A stretch of DNA of 64,000 bases from Gammaproteobacteria bacterium (GCA_026713925.1 JAPONM010000035.1:1-64000), one strand, 5' to 3'; shown: positions 45,684 to 56,966, numbered from the stretch's first letter. Notes: generated from the letters alone by a model not told the origin. Numbers and translations are program-made.

Positions 45684-47039
45684 CTAGTGCGGGGGCGGGA
45701 CTCTCCCCTGCATGGACTGCATCATCCTTTGCAAGCCACCTTTTTTGGACGCTTTTCTCATCATCTTTTTCATTTGCAGATGCTGTTTCAGTAAGCGGTT
45801 CACATCCTGCACCTGGGTACCAGAACCGGCCGCAATCCTTCGCTTGCGGGTACTTTTGATCACATCCGGGAAACGCCTTTCATGCGGAGTCATCGAGCAA
45901 ATGATGGCAACCATGCGCGGCAGCATCCTGTCATCTGCCATGGCGGCGGGATTTTTCTGCAAGCCGGCAGTACCCGGAATCTTGTCCACCAGACCTGCTA
46001 GCCCCCCCATGTTCATCATCTGCTCGAGCTGGTCTTTCAGGTCGACCAAGTCAAAACCCTTGCCCTTTTTGACTTTCCTGGCAAGCTTCCGGGCCTGCTC
46101 GCGGTCGACTTCCTGCTCGACTTTTTCGACCAGGCTTACGACATCGCCCATACCCAGGATGCGTGAGGCGATGCGGTCCGGATGGAACGGTTCCAGTGCC
46201 GTGGTTTTTTCACCTGTCCCAAGGAACTTGATGGGCTTGCCCGTGATCTTCCGCACAGACAATGCCGCCCCCCCGCGGGCATCACCATCCGTTTTGGTGA
46301 GAATGACGCCTGTAAGAGGCAGGGCGTCATTGAAGGCCTGCGCTGAAACCGCTGCATCCTGACCGCTCATACTATCCACCACAAACAGGGTTTCGACTGG
46401 CTGCACGGCCGTGTGCAGCGCGATAATTTCCTGCATCATGTCATTATCAACATGCAAACGGCCCGCAGTATCAATCAGCAGGACATCCTTGAACTGTTTC
46501 CTGGCATGATCCACCGCATGCTCTGCGATGCTGACAGGAGATTCCGTGGACTCACTCGGAATAAATTCAGCATTGACCTGACTGGCAAGAGTCCGCAACT
46601 GCTCAATTGCCGCAGGCCGGTACACATCACAACTGACTACCGCGACGCTTTTTTTCTGTTGCTCACCCAGCCAGCGTGAAAGCTTGGCTATGCTAGTAGT
46701 CTTGCCCGACCCCTGCAGACCTGCAACCAGAATGACAATCGGAGGGGGTGCTGCCAGAGTGAGCGATTCATTGGCATCCCCCATGAGATGCACCAGTTCG
46801 TCGTGCACGACCTTGACGAGGGCCTGGCCCGGAGAGAGACTTTGCAGCACTTCCTTTCCAAGGGCCTTGTGTCTGACATTGTCAGTAAATTCCCGCACCA
46901 CGGGCAGTGCCACGTCTGCCTCGAGCAGGGCCATGCGCACTTCGCGCAGTGTGCCTTGAATATTTTCCTCGGTAAGGCGCGCTTGCCCGCGCAGTTTTTT
47001 TACGGCCCCCGAAAGCCGACTGGATAGATTCTCAAACAT
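45684..47039 (-). CDS. ffh: Signal recognition particle protein Ffh
   Basis: Ffh binds 4.5S RNA and signal sequences and targets inner-membrane proteins through FtsY. The 451 residues show the N domain, the G domain with GLQGSGKTT (107-115), VLLIDTAGRL and TKTDGDARGG, and the Met-rich M domain (RMVAIICSMTPHERRFP; RKRRIAAGSGTQVQDVNRLL). The length is as in E. coli. ypjD and corB-like genes diverge from it, the standard gammaproteobacterial layout. Confidence 0.98.
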   Translation of the reverse strand: MFENLSSRLSGAVKKLRGQARLTEENIQGTLREVRMALLEADVALPVVREFTDNVRHKALGKEVLQSLSPGQALVKVVHDELVHLMGDANESLTLAAPPPIVILVAGLQGSGKTTSIAKLSRWLGEQQKKSVAVVSCDVYRPAAIEQLRTLASQVNAEFIPSESTESPVSIAEHAVDHARKQFKDVLLIDTAGRLHVDNDMMQEIIALHTAVQPVETLFVVDSMSGQDAAVSAQAFNDALPLTGVILTKTDGDARGGAALSVRKITGKPIKFLGTGEKTTALEPFHPDRIASRILGMGDVVSLVEKVEQEVDREQARKLARKVKKGKGFDLVDLKDQLEQMMNMGGLAGLVDKIPGTAGLQKNPAAMADDRMLPRMVAIICSMTPHERRFPDVIKSTRKRRIAAGSGTQVQDVNRLLKQHLQMKKMMRKASKKGGLQRMMQSMQGRVPPPH

Positions 47040-47304
47040 AAGAAGGTTCTTGCATCCCGGTCAGCCGGGGTCTTGCAGGCAAAAGGCTGGCCCACAGTAC
47101 AGTTCAATCATACATATGGATACGCCTCTTTGGTAGCCGGCACATGATTCGCCAAACCCGGGAGGAGACTTGCACCGGCATCAAATAAATATCTGACCTG
47201 TACCTCCGCACTTTGTATACTTGTCCATGTAATGACCGTTACAACATGATTCCGGTACCGAACATGACAACAGCCTTCCTGTTCAGCTGACCCGTCGCCA
47301 GGCC

Positions 47305-48132
47305 ATGTCAAGCACCCTGAAATATACTGCCATCGCGCTATATGCAGTGGCCTTTGCCGTGACGCTGTGGCGTACCCATCATCTCAACGGAACAAAACCT
47401 GGTGACAGACGCACAGTGATGCTTGTCGCCTGGGGTATTGCTTGCCTCCTGCATGCTGCCTATTTGTATCCGCAGACCTTTACTGCAAATGGCCTCAACC
47501 TGACATTTTACAATGCCGTATCAATCGTCTGTTTCATGGTTGCCGTACTGGTGCTGGGCGTGTCCACTACCAGGAAAACGGAATTCCTCGGCCTGCTGGT
47601 ACTGCCCATCACCGTTGCCAGCATTGTACTGACTATTCTCCGGCCGGAGGTAGCGGCATCCTCGCTCAACCTCCATGGCTTGCAGCTGCATATCGTGGTT
47701 TCACTGTTTGCTTTCAGTGTACTGGCAATTTCCGCTTTGCAGTCCATACTGCTGTTCACCCAGGACCGGCACTTGCGCAGACATCAGCTTGGCGGAATGA
47801 CAAACGTCCTGCCGCCCCTGCATGATTCGGAGAAGTTCCTGTTCCAGACCATCGCGGTAGGATTTGCACTGCTGAGTACCGCACTCATCACCGGGTTCCT
47901 GTTTTTGGAAAATATGTTCGAACAGCATGTGGCACACAAGACCATATTGTCGATCCTGGCGTGGCTGGTGTTTGCACTTCTGTTATGGGGACGCTGGCAG
48001 TTCGGATGGCGTGGTTCCATTGCCATGCGCTGGACACTGGGTGGATTCGGATTCCTGATCCTGGCGTATTTGGGCAGCAAATATGTACAGGAATTGATCT
48101 TGTACAAGGTAATTACCATCCCTGTGACTTGA
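47305..48132 (+). CDS. CcsA/HemX-like membrane protein (YpjD family)
   Basis: The 275 residues form eight hydrophobic segments and match the cytochrome-c-assembly-like proteins known as YpjD. Conserved features seen are the LHAAYLYPQTF helix, LHIVVSLFAFSVLAISALQS and a late HVAHKTILSILAWLVFALLLWG. The tryptophan-rich WWD motif of true CcsA/CcmC proteins is not present, so a role in heme handling is uncertain. It lies divergent from ffh and 60 bases before the CorB-like gene, a conserved pairing. Confidence 0.88.
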   Translation: MSSTLKYTAIALYAVAFAVTLWRTHHLNGTKPGDRRTVMLVAWGIACLLHAAYLYPQTFTANGLNLTFYNAVSIVCFMVAVLVLGVSTTRKTEFLGLLVLPITVASIVLTILRPEVAASSLNLHGLQLHIVVSLFAFSVLAISALQSILLFTQDRHLRRHQLGGMTNVLPPLHDSEKFLFQTIAVGFALLSTALITGFLFLENMFEQHVAHKTILSILAWLVFALLLWGRWQFGWRGSIAMRWTLGGFGFLILAYLGSKYVQELILYKVITIPVT

Positions 48133-48192
48133 CAATTCATGCAGCACAACGGTTAATGTAGAGGTGTTTATTACTGGAGGGTCGCGTAGACC

Positions 48193-49470
48193 TTGGACGA
48201 CTATTCGATAGGCACACTGTTTTTGGTGTTGTTTATTTTATTTATCCTCTCAGCATTTTTTTCAGGCTCGGAAACTGCACTGATGGCGCTGGATCGATAT
48301 CGGCTGCGTCACATGGCCCATACCGGGCGGCGCGGCGCAATTCAGGCACAGAAGCTGCTGGAAACACCTGATCGCCTGATCGGACTGATCCTGCTTGGCA
48401 ACAACGTGGTCAACATACTGATTGCACAGTTGTCTGCCTACATCGGTTATCGCCTCCATGGGGATATAGGGATCGCAGTCGCCACATTCATACTGATCTT
48501 TGTAATCCTGATTTTTGCCGAGCTGACTCCGAAAACACTTGCTGCACTGCACGCGGAAAAACTGGCGCTCCCGGCAGCCATAATTTACGTACCCCTGCTT
48601 ACAGTGGCCTACCCTTTTGTCTGGGTGGTCAACCTGTTTGCAAATTCCCTGTTACGGCTGTTCGGGGTTGATGTCCAAGGCAATCCTCTTACCTCGCTCA
48701 GTCATGAAGAATTGCGCACTGTTGTCAATGACGAAAGCACCGCCATATCAAGCGAGCATCAGCAGATGTTGCTGGGGGTCCTGGACCTGGAAAAGGTTAC
48801 GGTCGATGACATCATGATTCCAAAACACGAGATTGTCGCCCTTGATCTGGAGAACGACTGGGAAGAAACTCTCAAGCAGCTGAAAAATATCCCTTATACA
48901 CGGATTCCTGTCTGCCGGGGCAGCATTGACAACGTCATCGGATTTCTGCATCTGCGAAAGCTGCTGATCAATATCATTCACAAGGAAATCGAGCGCGAGG
49001 ATCTTGAGCAGGCACTGCGTGAACCGTATTTCATCCCTGAGGGTACAAACTTAAAAAAACTGCTGTTTGAACTGCAGGACAAAAAACGCCGCTTCAGCCT
49101 GGTTGTGGATGAGTTCGGGGACATACAGGGGTTGGTAACACTCGAAGATCTGCTGGAGGAAATTGTCGGCGAGTTCACCAATGACCCTGCGACCTATGAT
49201 GTGGAAATACATCCCCAGCAGGATGGCACCTTCGTCGTGGATGGAGGCACGCACATACGGGATATCAACAAGGCACTCAACCTGAAACTGCATGACGACG
49301 GTCCGAAAACAATCAACGGCCTGATTCTGGAACAGATGGAATCCATTCCACAGCCCGGTACCAGCGTGCTGATCGACGGCTACCCTATCGAGGTCGTGCA
49401 AACACATAAGAATGCAGTGCGCACCGCGAAAATCAGTCCCCGCCTGTCCAGGCGTGAGGAAGCTGTCTAG
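48193..49470 (+). CDS. CorB/HlyC-CorC family membrane protein with CNNM and CBS domains
   Basis: This YfjD-like protein has an N-terminal CNNM (DUF21) domain with four membrane segments (FFSGSETALMALDRYRLRHM; LILLGNNVVNI; ELTPKTLAALHAEKLAL). Two CBS motifs follow (VTVDDIMIPKHEIVALDL; FSLVVDEFGDIQGLVTLEDL), and a C-terminal CorC domain (GTFVVDGGTHIRDINKAL). CNNM relatives export or regulate magnesium and sometimes cobalt. The start is TTG with GGAGG 12 bases upstream, rather distant. It is paired with ypjD. Confidence 0.93.
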   Translation: MDDYSIGTLFLVLFILFILSAFFSGSETALMALDRYRLRHMAHTGRRGAIQAQKLLETPDRLIGLILLGNNVVNILIAQLSAYIGYRLHGDIGIAVATFILIFVILIFAELTPKTLAALHAEKLALPAAIIYVPLLTVAYPFVWVVNLFANSLLRLFGVDVQGNPLTSLSHEELRTVVNDESTAISSEHQQMLLGVLDLEKVTVDDIMIPKHEIVALDLENDWEETLKQLKNIPYTRIPVCRGSIDNVIGFLHLRKLLINIIHKEIEREDLEQALREPYFIPEGTNLKKLLFELQDKKRRFSLVVDEFGDIQGLVTLEDLLEEIVGEFTNDPATYDVEIHPQQDGTFVVDGGTHIRDINKALNLKLHDDGPKTINGLILEQMESIPQPGTSVLIDGYPIEVVQTHKNAVRTAKISPRLSRREEAV

Positions 49471-49584
49471 GCCCCATGCCTGGGCTGTTCTGGCTCAAGC
49501 ATGCAGGCGGTGGTTTCCGGTAACTCCAATGAAGACTTTCCCGGTACTGCAATCAGCAGACCGTACCATGCCAGATCCGGACTC

Positions 49585-49601
49585 CTGCCCGGACCGGGCA
49601 G
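49585..49601. repeat. Palindrome upstream of radA
   Basis: CTGCCCGG and CCGGGCAG are perfect inverted copies around one A, 33 bases before the radA ATG. It may be an operator or the stem of a terminator for the CorB-like gene; no T-run follows. Confidence 0.35.
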
Positions 49602-49633
49602 AGGCGTAAGTGCAGGTCGGCTACAATATTCAT

Positions 49634-50986
49634 ATGGCTAAGGATACAAGCTTTGTTTGCACGGAATGTACGGGTCTGTTCACGAAATGGATGGGCCAGT
49701 GCCCGGATTGTGGTGCCTGGAACACGATTGAAAAACAGGTGGCCGCCTTCAGTCAGGGTATGCCTGTTTCATCGGCACATGCCGAGAGTGTCAATGAAAT
49801 ACAAGCCATCAATGAAGTCACTCTGGAAAAGCAGGGCCGCATCCAGACCTCCCTTGGAGAATTTGACCGGGTGCTGGGTGGCGGAATCGTGGCCGGTTCG
49901 GTGGTGCTGATTGGCGGAAATCCCGGTATTGGCAAATCTACCCTGTTGCTGCAGGTAATGTGTGCCCTTGGACATCGCCGAACCCTCTATGTTACCGGAG
50001 AAGAATCCTTGCAGCAGGTGGCCATGCGTGCCGAACGTCTCGGGTACAAGAACTCAGCTCTGCGCGCCATTGCCTCCACTCACCTTGAAGAAATCCTGGC
50101 ATGCGCTTTACGCGAGCAGCCTGAGATCATGGTTATCGACTCGGTACAGGCCCTGGGATCCGAGCAGACGCCATCGGCGGCAGGCTCGATTACGCAGGTG
50201 AGAGTGTGTACAAACCGGATCACCCAGTTTGCCAAGCAGACCGATACTGCAGTCTTTCTGGTCGGGCATGTCACAAAAGAAGGATCCATTGCAGGACCGC
50301 GGATACTGGAGCATGTAGTGGATACAGTGTTGTACTTCGAAGGCGATGAGGGTGGTCGTTACCGCATCCTGCGCGCAGTAAAAAACCGCTTCGGAACTGT
50401 AAATGAGCTGGGTGTTTTCGCGATGCATGGCACGGGGCTAAAAGGAATCAAAAACCCTTCAGCGATATTCCTTTCACAGCGCAGTGATACTGCATGCGGA
50501 AGCGTGGTGGCCGTAAGCTGTGAGGCCACACGGCCCTTGCTGCTGGAAGTGCAGTCACTGGTAGAGGACAGGCCTGCTGCAAATCCGAGGCGGGTTGCCA
50601 TCGGGATTGAACAAAACCGGTTAGCCATGCTGCTTGCAATTTTGCACAGACATGGCGGAGTGGCCATTTATGACAAGGATGTCTTCGTGAACATAGTCGG
50701 CGGAGTCCATTTAAAGGAAACGGGTGCTGACCTCGCGATTTCACTTGCAACCTATTCCAGCTTTAAAAACCGGGCACTGAACCGGGAGCTTGCCGTGTTC
50801 GGTGAAATCGGGCTGACGGGTGAGGTCCGTCCGGTATATAACGGCCTGGCACGTCTCAAGGAAGCCCGGGAACACGGTTTTACACGAGCAATCATACCTG
50901 AAGCCAATCAGCCCAAGACCAACCTGCCCGGTCTGGAAGTCATTGCGATCAGCCGGCTCAGCCAGGCCATCGAGTATGTCGCCTAG
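49634..50986 (+). CDS. radA: DNA repair protein RadA (Sms)
   Basis: RadA is a hexameric helicase that extends D-loops in recombination. The 450 residues start with a C4 zinc finger (Cys9, Cys12, Cys23, Cys26), followed by the RecA-like ATPase with GGNPGIGKST (94-103) and the RadA signature KNRFGTVNELGVF. A C-terminal Lon-like domain ends it (GEIGLTGEVRPVYNGLARLKEA). The ATG at 49634 gives the usual N-terminus; an earlier GTG at 49610 is possible but unsupported. The end overlaps fdhD by 11 bases. Confidence 0.97.
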   Translation: MAKDTSFVCTECTGLFTKWMGQCPDCGAWNTIEKQVAAFSQGMPVSSAHAESVNEIQAINEVTLEKQGRIQTSLGEFDRVLGGGIVAGSVVLIGGNPGIGKSTLLLQVMCALGHRRTLYVTGEESLQQVAMRAERLGYKNSALRAIASTHLEEILACALREQPEIMVIDSVQALGSEQTPSAAGSITQVRVCTNRITQFAKQTDTAVFLVGHVTKEGSIAGPRILEHVVDTVLYFEGDEGGRYRILRAVKNRFGTVNELGVFAMHGTGLKGIKNPSAIFLSQRSDTACGSVVAVSCEATRPLLLEVQSLVEDRPAANPRRVAIGIEQNRLAMLLAILHRHGGVAIYDKDVFVNIVGGVHLKETGADLAISLATYSSFKNRALNRELAVFGEIGLTGEVRPVYNGLARLKEAREHGFTRAIIPEANQPKTNLPGLEVIAISRLSQAIEYVA

Positions 50987-51836
50987 TACAGTGAACATCC
51001 CGTATCGCCCACAGATGTCACGTCAGGGACTGGCCCCCACGCATGCGGTCACGGTTGTTAACCAGTTTCACGAGCACAGGGAGGTGCATGTTGCAGGGGA
51101 ATCACCGCTTACACTGAAAGTGAACGACCGGGAACTGGTGACCCTAATGACCCTGGGCACTCACCCTGAAGAGCTTGCGCTGGGCTATCTGCGCAACCAG
51201 CGGCTGCTGGAAAACATTTCAGACATTGCATCCGTCAACGTCGACTGGGACAGGGAAACAGTGGAAGTCATGACTACAGAAGGCAGGGACATTACCGACT
51301 GGGAAGAAAAGCTGAGCAAACGCACCGTCACGTCAGGTTGCGGGCAGGGGACCGTATTCAGCTGCACCCTGGACAAACTCTATGATGTAAGACTTCCCCA
51401 GGTAGCTTTGAAACAGTCGAGAATCTACGATTTGCTCACGGAAATCACCCGGTTCAATGAAATTTACAAGCGTGCCGGCGCGGTACATGGCTGTGCACTT
51501 TGCCACGACACCGAAATACTCAAATTTGTCGAGGATGTTGGCCGTCACAATGCCGCAGATGCCATTTCAGGCTGGATGTGGCTGGAACATGTCACGGGAC
51601 AGGACAAGGTTTTTTACACCACCGGGCGCTTGACCTCTGAGATGATCATGAAATCTGCACATATGGGGATACCGGTACTGTTATCGAGGTCAGGTGTGAC
51701 ACACATGGGCTTAGAACTGGCGAGGGACTTGGGCATTATCATGATCGCACGTGCCAAGGGGCGAGCGTTCCTTGTATACCATGGTGCGGAACAGATTGAA
51801 TTCGATGCTCAGCCGAAGCGACCGCCTGCATCCTGA
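50976..51836 (+). CDS. fdhD: Formate dehydrogenase accessory sulfurtransferase FdhD
   Basis: FdhD passes sulfur from IscS to the molybdenum cofactor of formate dehydrogenase. The 286 residues show LVTLMTLGTHPEELALGYL, the sulfur-carrying loop SGCGQG with Cys122, GAVHGCALCH, FVEDVGRHNAADAISGW, and TTGRLTSEMIMKSAHMGIPVLLSRSG. The usual Cys-x-x-Cys is reduced to one Cys here, with Gly at the second place. An open frame runs back inside radA, but the ATG overlapping the radA stop is preferred. No formate dehydrogenase gene is in the window. Confidence 0.9.
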   Translation: MSPSTVNIPYRPQMSRQGLAPTHAVTVVNQFHEHREVHVAGESPLTLKVNDRELVTLMTLGTHPEELALGYLRNQRLLENISDIASVNVDWDRETVEVMTTEGRDITDWEEKLSKRTVTSGCGQGTVFSCTLDKLYDVRLPQVALKQSRIYDLLTEITRFNEIYKRAGAVHGCALCHDTEILKFVEDVGRHNAADAISGWMWLEHVTGQDKVFYTTGRLTSEMIMKSAHMGIPVLLSRSGVTHMGLELARDLGIIMIARAKGRAFLVYHGAEQIEFDAQPKRPPAS

Positions 51837-51910
51837 CAGATCCTGCGCACCTCGACCAGCCGAATCAAGGGCTCCTCTGCCCGTCTTACCGGTACCTGAG
51901 AAGGTCTCGC

Positions 51911-52723
51911 CTACTGTGAACCCAATGCCCGGACAAGGGGCTGGACTGCAAGGCTCGCGAGGAAAAGGAACGTTGCTGTAACGACTATTGACGGACCGGA
52001 AGGCGTATCCAGCGCAAGCGAGCCGAATAGACCGCCACTGCATGCGACCACTCCGATTACCGCTGCAAGTACTGCCATCTGCTCAGGTGTGCGTGACAGC
52101 GACCGCGCGGCAGCGGCCGGAATTACCAAGAGGGCCACAATCAGCAATATCCCGACCACTTTCATGCCTGCGGCCACAACACCGGCCATCAGAATCATGT
52201 AAATGACCTGGCAGCGCTCGACCGGAGCCCCTTCTGCACGCGCCAGGTCTTCATGCACGGTAATCGCTACCAGCGGTCGCCACAACGATGCAAGCACCAC
52301 CAGACAGACAATGCCACCTGTCCACACCATGACAAGATCACTCCAGGTGACAGCCAGCACGTCACCAAAGAGATAGCTCAGCAATCCATGCCCGTAGACC
52401 GGTCCAGAGACTGCCAGTATGACCAGCCCGAGGGCCAGAGAGGAATGGGATAGCAGCACCAGCAGAGTATCATTCGACAGTTTGACCATTTTTTGCAGGG
52501 ACAACAGGAACAGAGCTGTCGCAAATGCAATGGCAAACACGCCGACAATCAGCTTGATACCGAGTATGGTTCCAAGCGCAATACCAAGCAGTGCAGAATG
52601 CGCCATGGTGTCTCCAAAATAAGCCATTCGGCGCCACAGCAAAAAACAGCCCAGCGGGCCCGCTACACACCCCACACCGGCTGATACAAGCAATGAACGA
52701 ATGAAAAAATCATCCAGCATCAT
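51911..52723 (-). CDS. znuB: Zinc ABC transporter permease ZnuB
   Basis: ZnuB is the membrane part of the zinc uptake system. The product of 270 residues has about eight membrane helices: MMLDDFFIRSLLVSAGVG, LLWRRMAYFGDTMAHSALLG, and the conserved cytoplasmic loop AEGAPVERCQVIYMILMAG near AAARSLSRTPEQMAVLAA. Two ATGs overlap the end of znuC; the first is used. The open frame reaching 52843 is out of family. ZnuA, the binding protein, is not in this window. Confidence 0.93.
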   Translation of the reverse strand: MMLDDFFIRSLLVSAGVGCVAGPLGCFLLWRRMAYFGDTMAHSALLGIALGTILGIKLIVGVFAIAFATALFLLSLQKMVKLSNDTLLVLLSHSSLALGLVILAVSGPVYGHGLLSYLFGDVLAVTWSDLVMVWTGGIVCLVVLASLWRPLVAITVHEDLARAEGAPVERCQVIYMILMAGVVAAGMKVVGILLIVALLVIPAAAARSLSRTPEQMAVLAAVIGVVACSGGLFGSLALDTPSGPSIVVTATFLFLASLAVQPLVRALGSQ

Positions 52724-53510
52724 TGTGTTCCCACGGGCTCCCGGAACGCGCATGTGAACCGCCATCAGATGCGGATACCGTTCCAACAAGATCATGTTCA
52801 TGGTCGTGGGTATGCCGGTAAATTGCGGTGACAATTCCTGCACGGGTACTGAACAGGCGCTGGAATGTTTTATCTTTTACGATTTCCTGCGGCACTCCGG
52901 TACAGCAGATGTGATGGTTGATGCACACCACCCGGTCGGTTGCCGCCATTACGATATGAAGATCGTGGCTCACCATCAGCACACCGCAGCCGCGCCGTGC
53001 AACAATGTCCGCAATAAGTGCATACAAATCTGCTTCGCCGATGTAATCCACCCCCTGAACAGGTTCGTCGAGCACCAGCAGGTCAGGACTACGCAGCAGT
53101 GCCCGTGCCAGTAACACCCGGCGCAGTTCGCCCCCGGAAAGATCGGCCGCGCTCGCATCGATCAAATACCTAGAACCCGTTTCGTCAAGCGCGGCCTCAA
53201 CTTCAGTCCGTGAAGGTCTTCGGGTCAGGGCCATCATACGTTCTACGGAAATCGGCATGGCAGGACCAAATTGCACGTGCTGGGGCACATAGCCCACGCT
53301 GACCGATGCATGCCGATAGACAGAGCCGGAATCGGGTGACATCAATCCAAGCAGCACCCGGACCAGCGTGGTTTTTCCTGCTCCGTTCGGGCCGATCAGG
53401 GTTACCACCTCACCCCGCTTAACCCTGATATCCACTTGGTCTAGAAGCTGGCGGCCTTTTCGACGAACGCAGACACCGCGGACTTCGACCAGCGCACTGT
53501 CTGTAGTCAA
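52710..53510 (-). CDS. znuC: Zinc ABC transporter ATP-binding protein ZnuC
   Basis: ZnuC powers ZnuB. The 266 residues contain Walker A GPNGAGKT (40-47), the signature LSGGELRRVLLARALL, Walker B LLVLDEPVQGVD and the switch His in VSHDLHIVM. A His-rich C-terminal stretch (RHTHDHEHD) may bind zinc. A TTG at 53508-53510 overlapping the zur TGA is chosen; a start at 53555 would add 15 non-family residues. The gene is probably translated by coupling from zur. Confidence 0.93.
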   Translation of the reverse strand: MTTDSALVEVRGVCVRRKGRQLLDQVDIRVKRGEVVTLIGPNGAGKTTLVRVLLGLMSPDSGSVYRHASVSVGYVPQHVQFGPAMPISVERMMALTRRPSRTEVEAALDETGSRYLIDASAADLSGGELRRVLLARALLRSPDLLVLDEPVQGVDYIGEADLYALIADIVARRGCGVLMVSHDLHIVMAATDRVVCINHHICCTGVPQEIVKDKTFQRLFSTRAGIVTAIYRHTHDHEHDLVGTVSASDGGSHARSGSPWEHNDAG

Positions 53511-54016
53511 GTCTCTGCCCTGTCCGGTGCAGGGGTGCCAGTACACTCCGGACAAAGTCCAGTGACTTCGATCACTTGGGTATGGGGCTCGAAGCCAGAC
53601 TGTTCAGCCAGAGTATTGATAGCTGTTTGCATCTGCGTACCCTCGAGTTCTGCCACCATTTCGCATTGTTCACACACCAGGAAAACGGTCCCTAGATGGC
53701 TGCCAGGCCTGCTACATGCCAGATAGGCGTTGCGACTTGCTATGCGGTGAATAAGGCCGATTGATTCCAAGAACGCGAGTGCACGGTAAATCTGGGCAGG
53801 TGCAGGCCTGCGTTTCTTCCAGTCGAACCGCTCCAAGATTTCGTAGGCGCCCAGCGGACGATGACCGGTAAGTAACAGTTTGAGCACAGCACGACGGTTC
53901 TCGGTAAAACGCTCACTGCGATCAAGGCAGGCCGCCTCGGCACGGTCCATGCTGGCATCAATGCAGACCTGATGGTCATGCAGGCGATGCGGAAAAGGCG
54001 GTGTGCTGTCAGCCAT
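53507..54016 (-). CDS. zur: Zinc uptake regulator Zur (Fur family)
   Basis: Zur represses zinc uptake when zinc is bound. The 169 residues carry a winged helix (SERFTENRRAVLKLLLTGHRPLGAYEIL; PAPAQIYRALAFLESIGLIHRI) and a C-terminal dimerisation domain. Structural zinc ligands are seen as CEQCEMV and CPEC. GGGCGAG before the ATG at 54014-54016 supports this start. It heads the zur-znuC-znuB unit, so autoregulation through the upstream palindromes is likely. Confidence 0.93.
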   Translation of the reverse strand: MADSTPPFPHRLHDHQVCIDASMDRAEAACLDRSERFTENRRAVLKLLLTGHRPLGAYEILERFDWKKRRPAPAQIYRALAFLESIGLIHRIASRNAYLACSRPGSHLGTVFLVCEQCEMVAELEGTQMQTAINTLAEQSGFEPHTQVIEVTGLCPECTGTPAPDRAET

Positions 54017-54121
54017 TGACTCGCCCTGAAAAGATGCAGGCCAGCACGAACGACGAAACACTACCCGGTACTGCCTTGGCACTTGCTAGGTACCGTAGAT
54101 TCTGCTTCATTTTACATAGAT

Positions 54122-54155
54122 ATGATATATTATATCATATATTATAGTATAACAT
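54122..54155. promoter_or_regulatory. Candidate Zur operator and promoter region
   Basis: Two adjoining A+T palindromes lie about 105-140 bases before the zur ATG. 54122-54138 is perfect (ATGATATA and TATATCAT around T). 54139-54155 reads ATATTATAGTATAACAT; its right half matches the TATAACAT half-site of gammaproteobacterial Zur boxes and its left half is imperfect. Possible -10 elements (TATACT, TATAAT) occur on the zur strand. Confidence 0.5.
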
Positions 54156-54227
54156 GCCATCTAGAATATCGTATTGGCTGCCATACTGTAAACCAGACTC
54201 GAGCAAGGAACCTCGGGTGCCTCTGAA

Positions 54228-54500
54228 TCAACTCCCGCCAAATCGAAATTTAGCCTCGTTGTGAAATGCGGACGCCATCTGTTCCATCCACGTACCATCT
54301 TCGGTCTTGTATTGGCCCGCATACTCGAAGCCGGGTACCTTACCGTCCAACTCGGCAATTCAGGTATCGTCCCCGGGCAAAGACTTACGGAGGCTGGCAG
54401 GTTCCTCGTATGTCAGGGGCTTGCCCTCGATCGAAGCACCTAGTTGGCGAACTTCCAATATGTCAGATTCATCGCGCTTGAGCTGGTAGGCTCGGATCAT
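54228..54500 (-). pseudogene. Small hypothetical gene with an in-frame TGA
   Basis: From ATG at 54498-54500 the frame reads MIRAYQLKRDESDILEVRQL and stays coding-like to codon 46. It meets TGA at codon 47 (54360-54362) and continues open for 43 codons (DGKVPGFEYAGQYKTEDG; QMASAFHNEAKFRF) to TGA at 54228. One C-to-T change of CGA to TGA would explain it. Both halves look equally protein-like, so this is probably one gene of 90 residues damaged recently. No selenocysteine signal was recognised. It lies upstream of zur on the same strand and divergent from katG. Confidence 0.45.
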
Positions 54501-54660
54501 CGGGGCATTTTGTTAATCTGTGCCTTCAAAATCTGAATCCGGGTTAGTATCAAAAACCACGTTAAGTGATTATAATTTCTTACAATCCTCCAAGTTTCCT
54601 ATTTATCAGCATAATCGATCATTCCGTCAAGAAAAATAAATTAGTAAATTTTATATCTGT

Positions 54661-54682
54661 GCAGTATAAATGCAGTACAAAT
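54661..54682 (+). repeat. Tandem 11-base direct repeats upstream of katG
   Basis: GCAGTATAAAT is followed at once by GCAGTACAAAT, differing at one base. The 11-base period is one helical turn, so two proteins could bind on the same face. The pair lies about 42 bases before the katG ATG, within an A+T-rich leader (54501-54724) that holds no gene. Confidence 0.5.
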
Positions 54683-54712
54683 TAGCAATTAAAAGACCTG
54701 AGAAAATTTTAA

Positions 54713-56920
<2,208 letters not shown>

Positions 56921-56932
56921 TCTTAGAAATAG

Positions 56933-56966
56933 GGGAGGCGTTTCATATTGGATTGAAACACCTCCC
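56933..56966 (+). terminator. Intrinsic terminator of katG
   Basis: GGGAGG and CCTCCC pair, then a C-A mismatch, then GTTTCA and TGAAAC pair, closing an eight-base loop. A short T-rich tail (TTTCATT) follows. It lies 12 bases after the katG stop. Confidence 0.75.

Noticed and set aside
54360-54362. TGA as a selenocysteine codon
   Set aside because: No convincing hairpin directly after the codon was seen, and no selenoprotein family matches. A CGA-to-TGA mutation is simpler.
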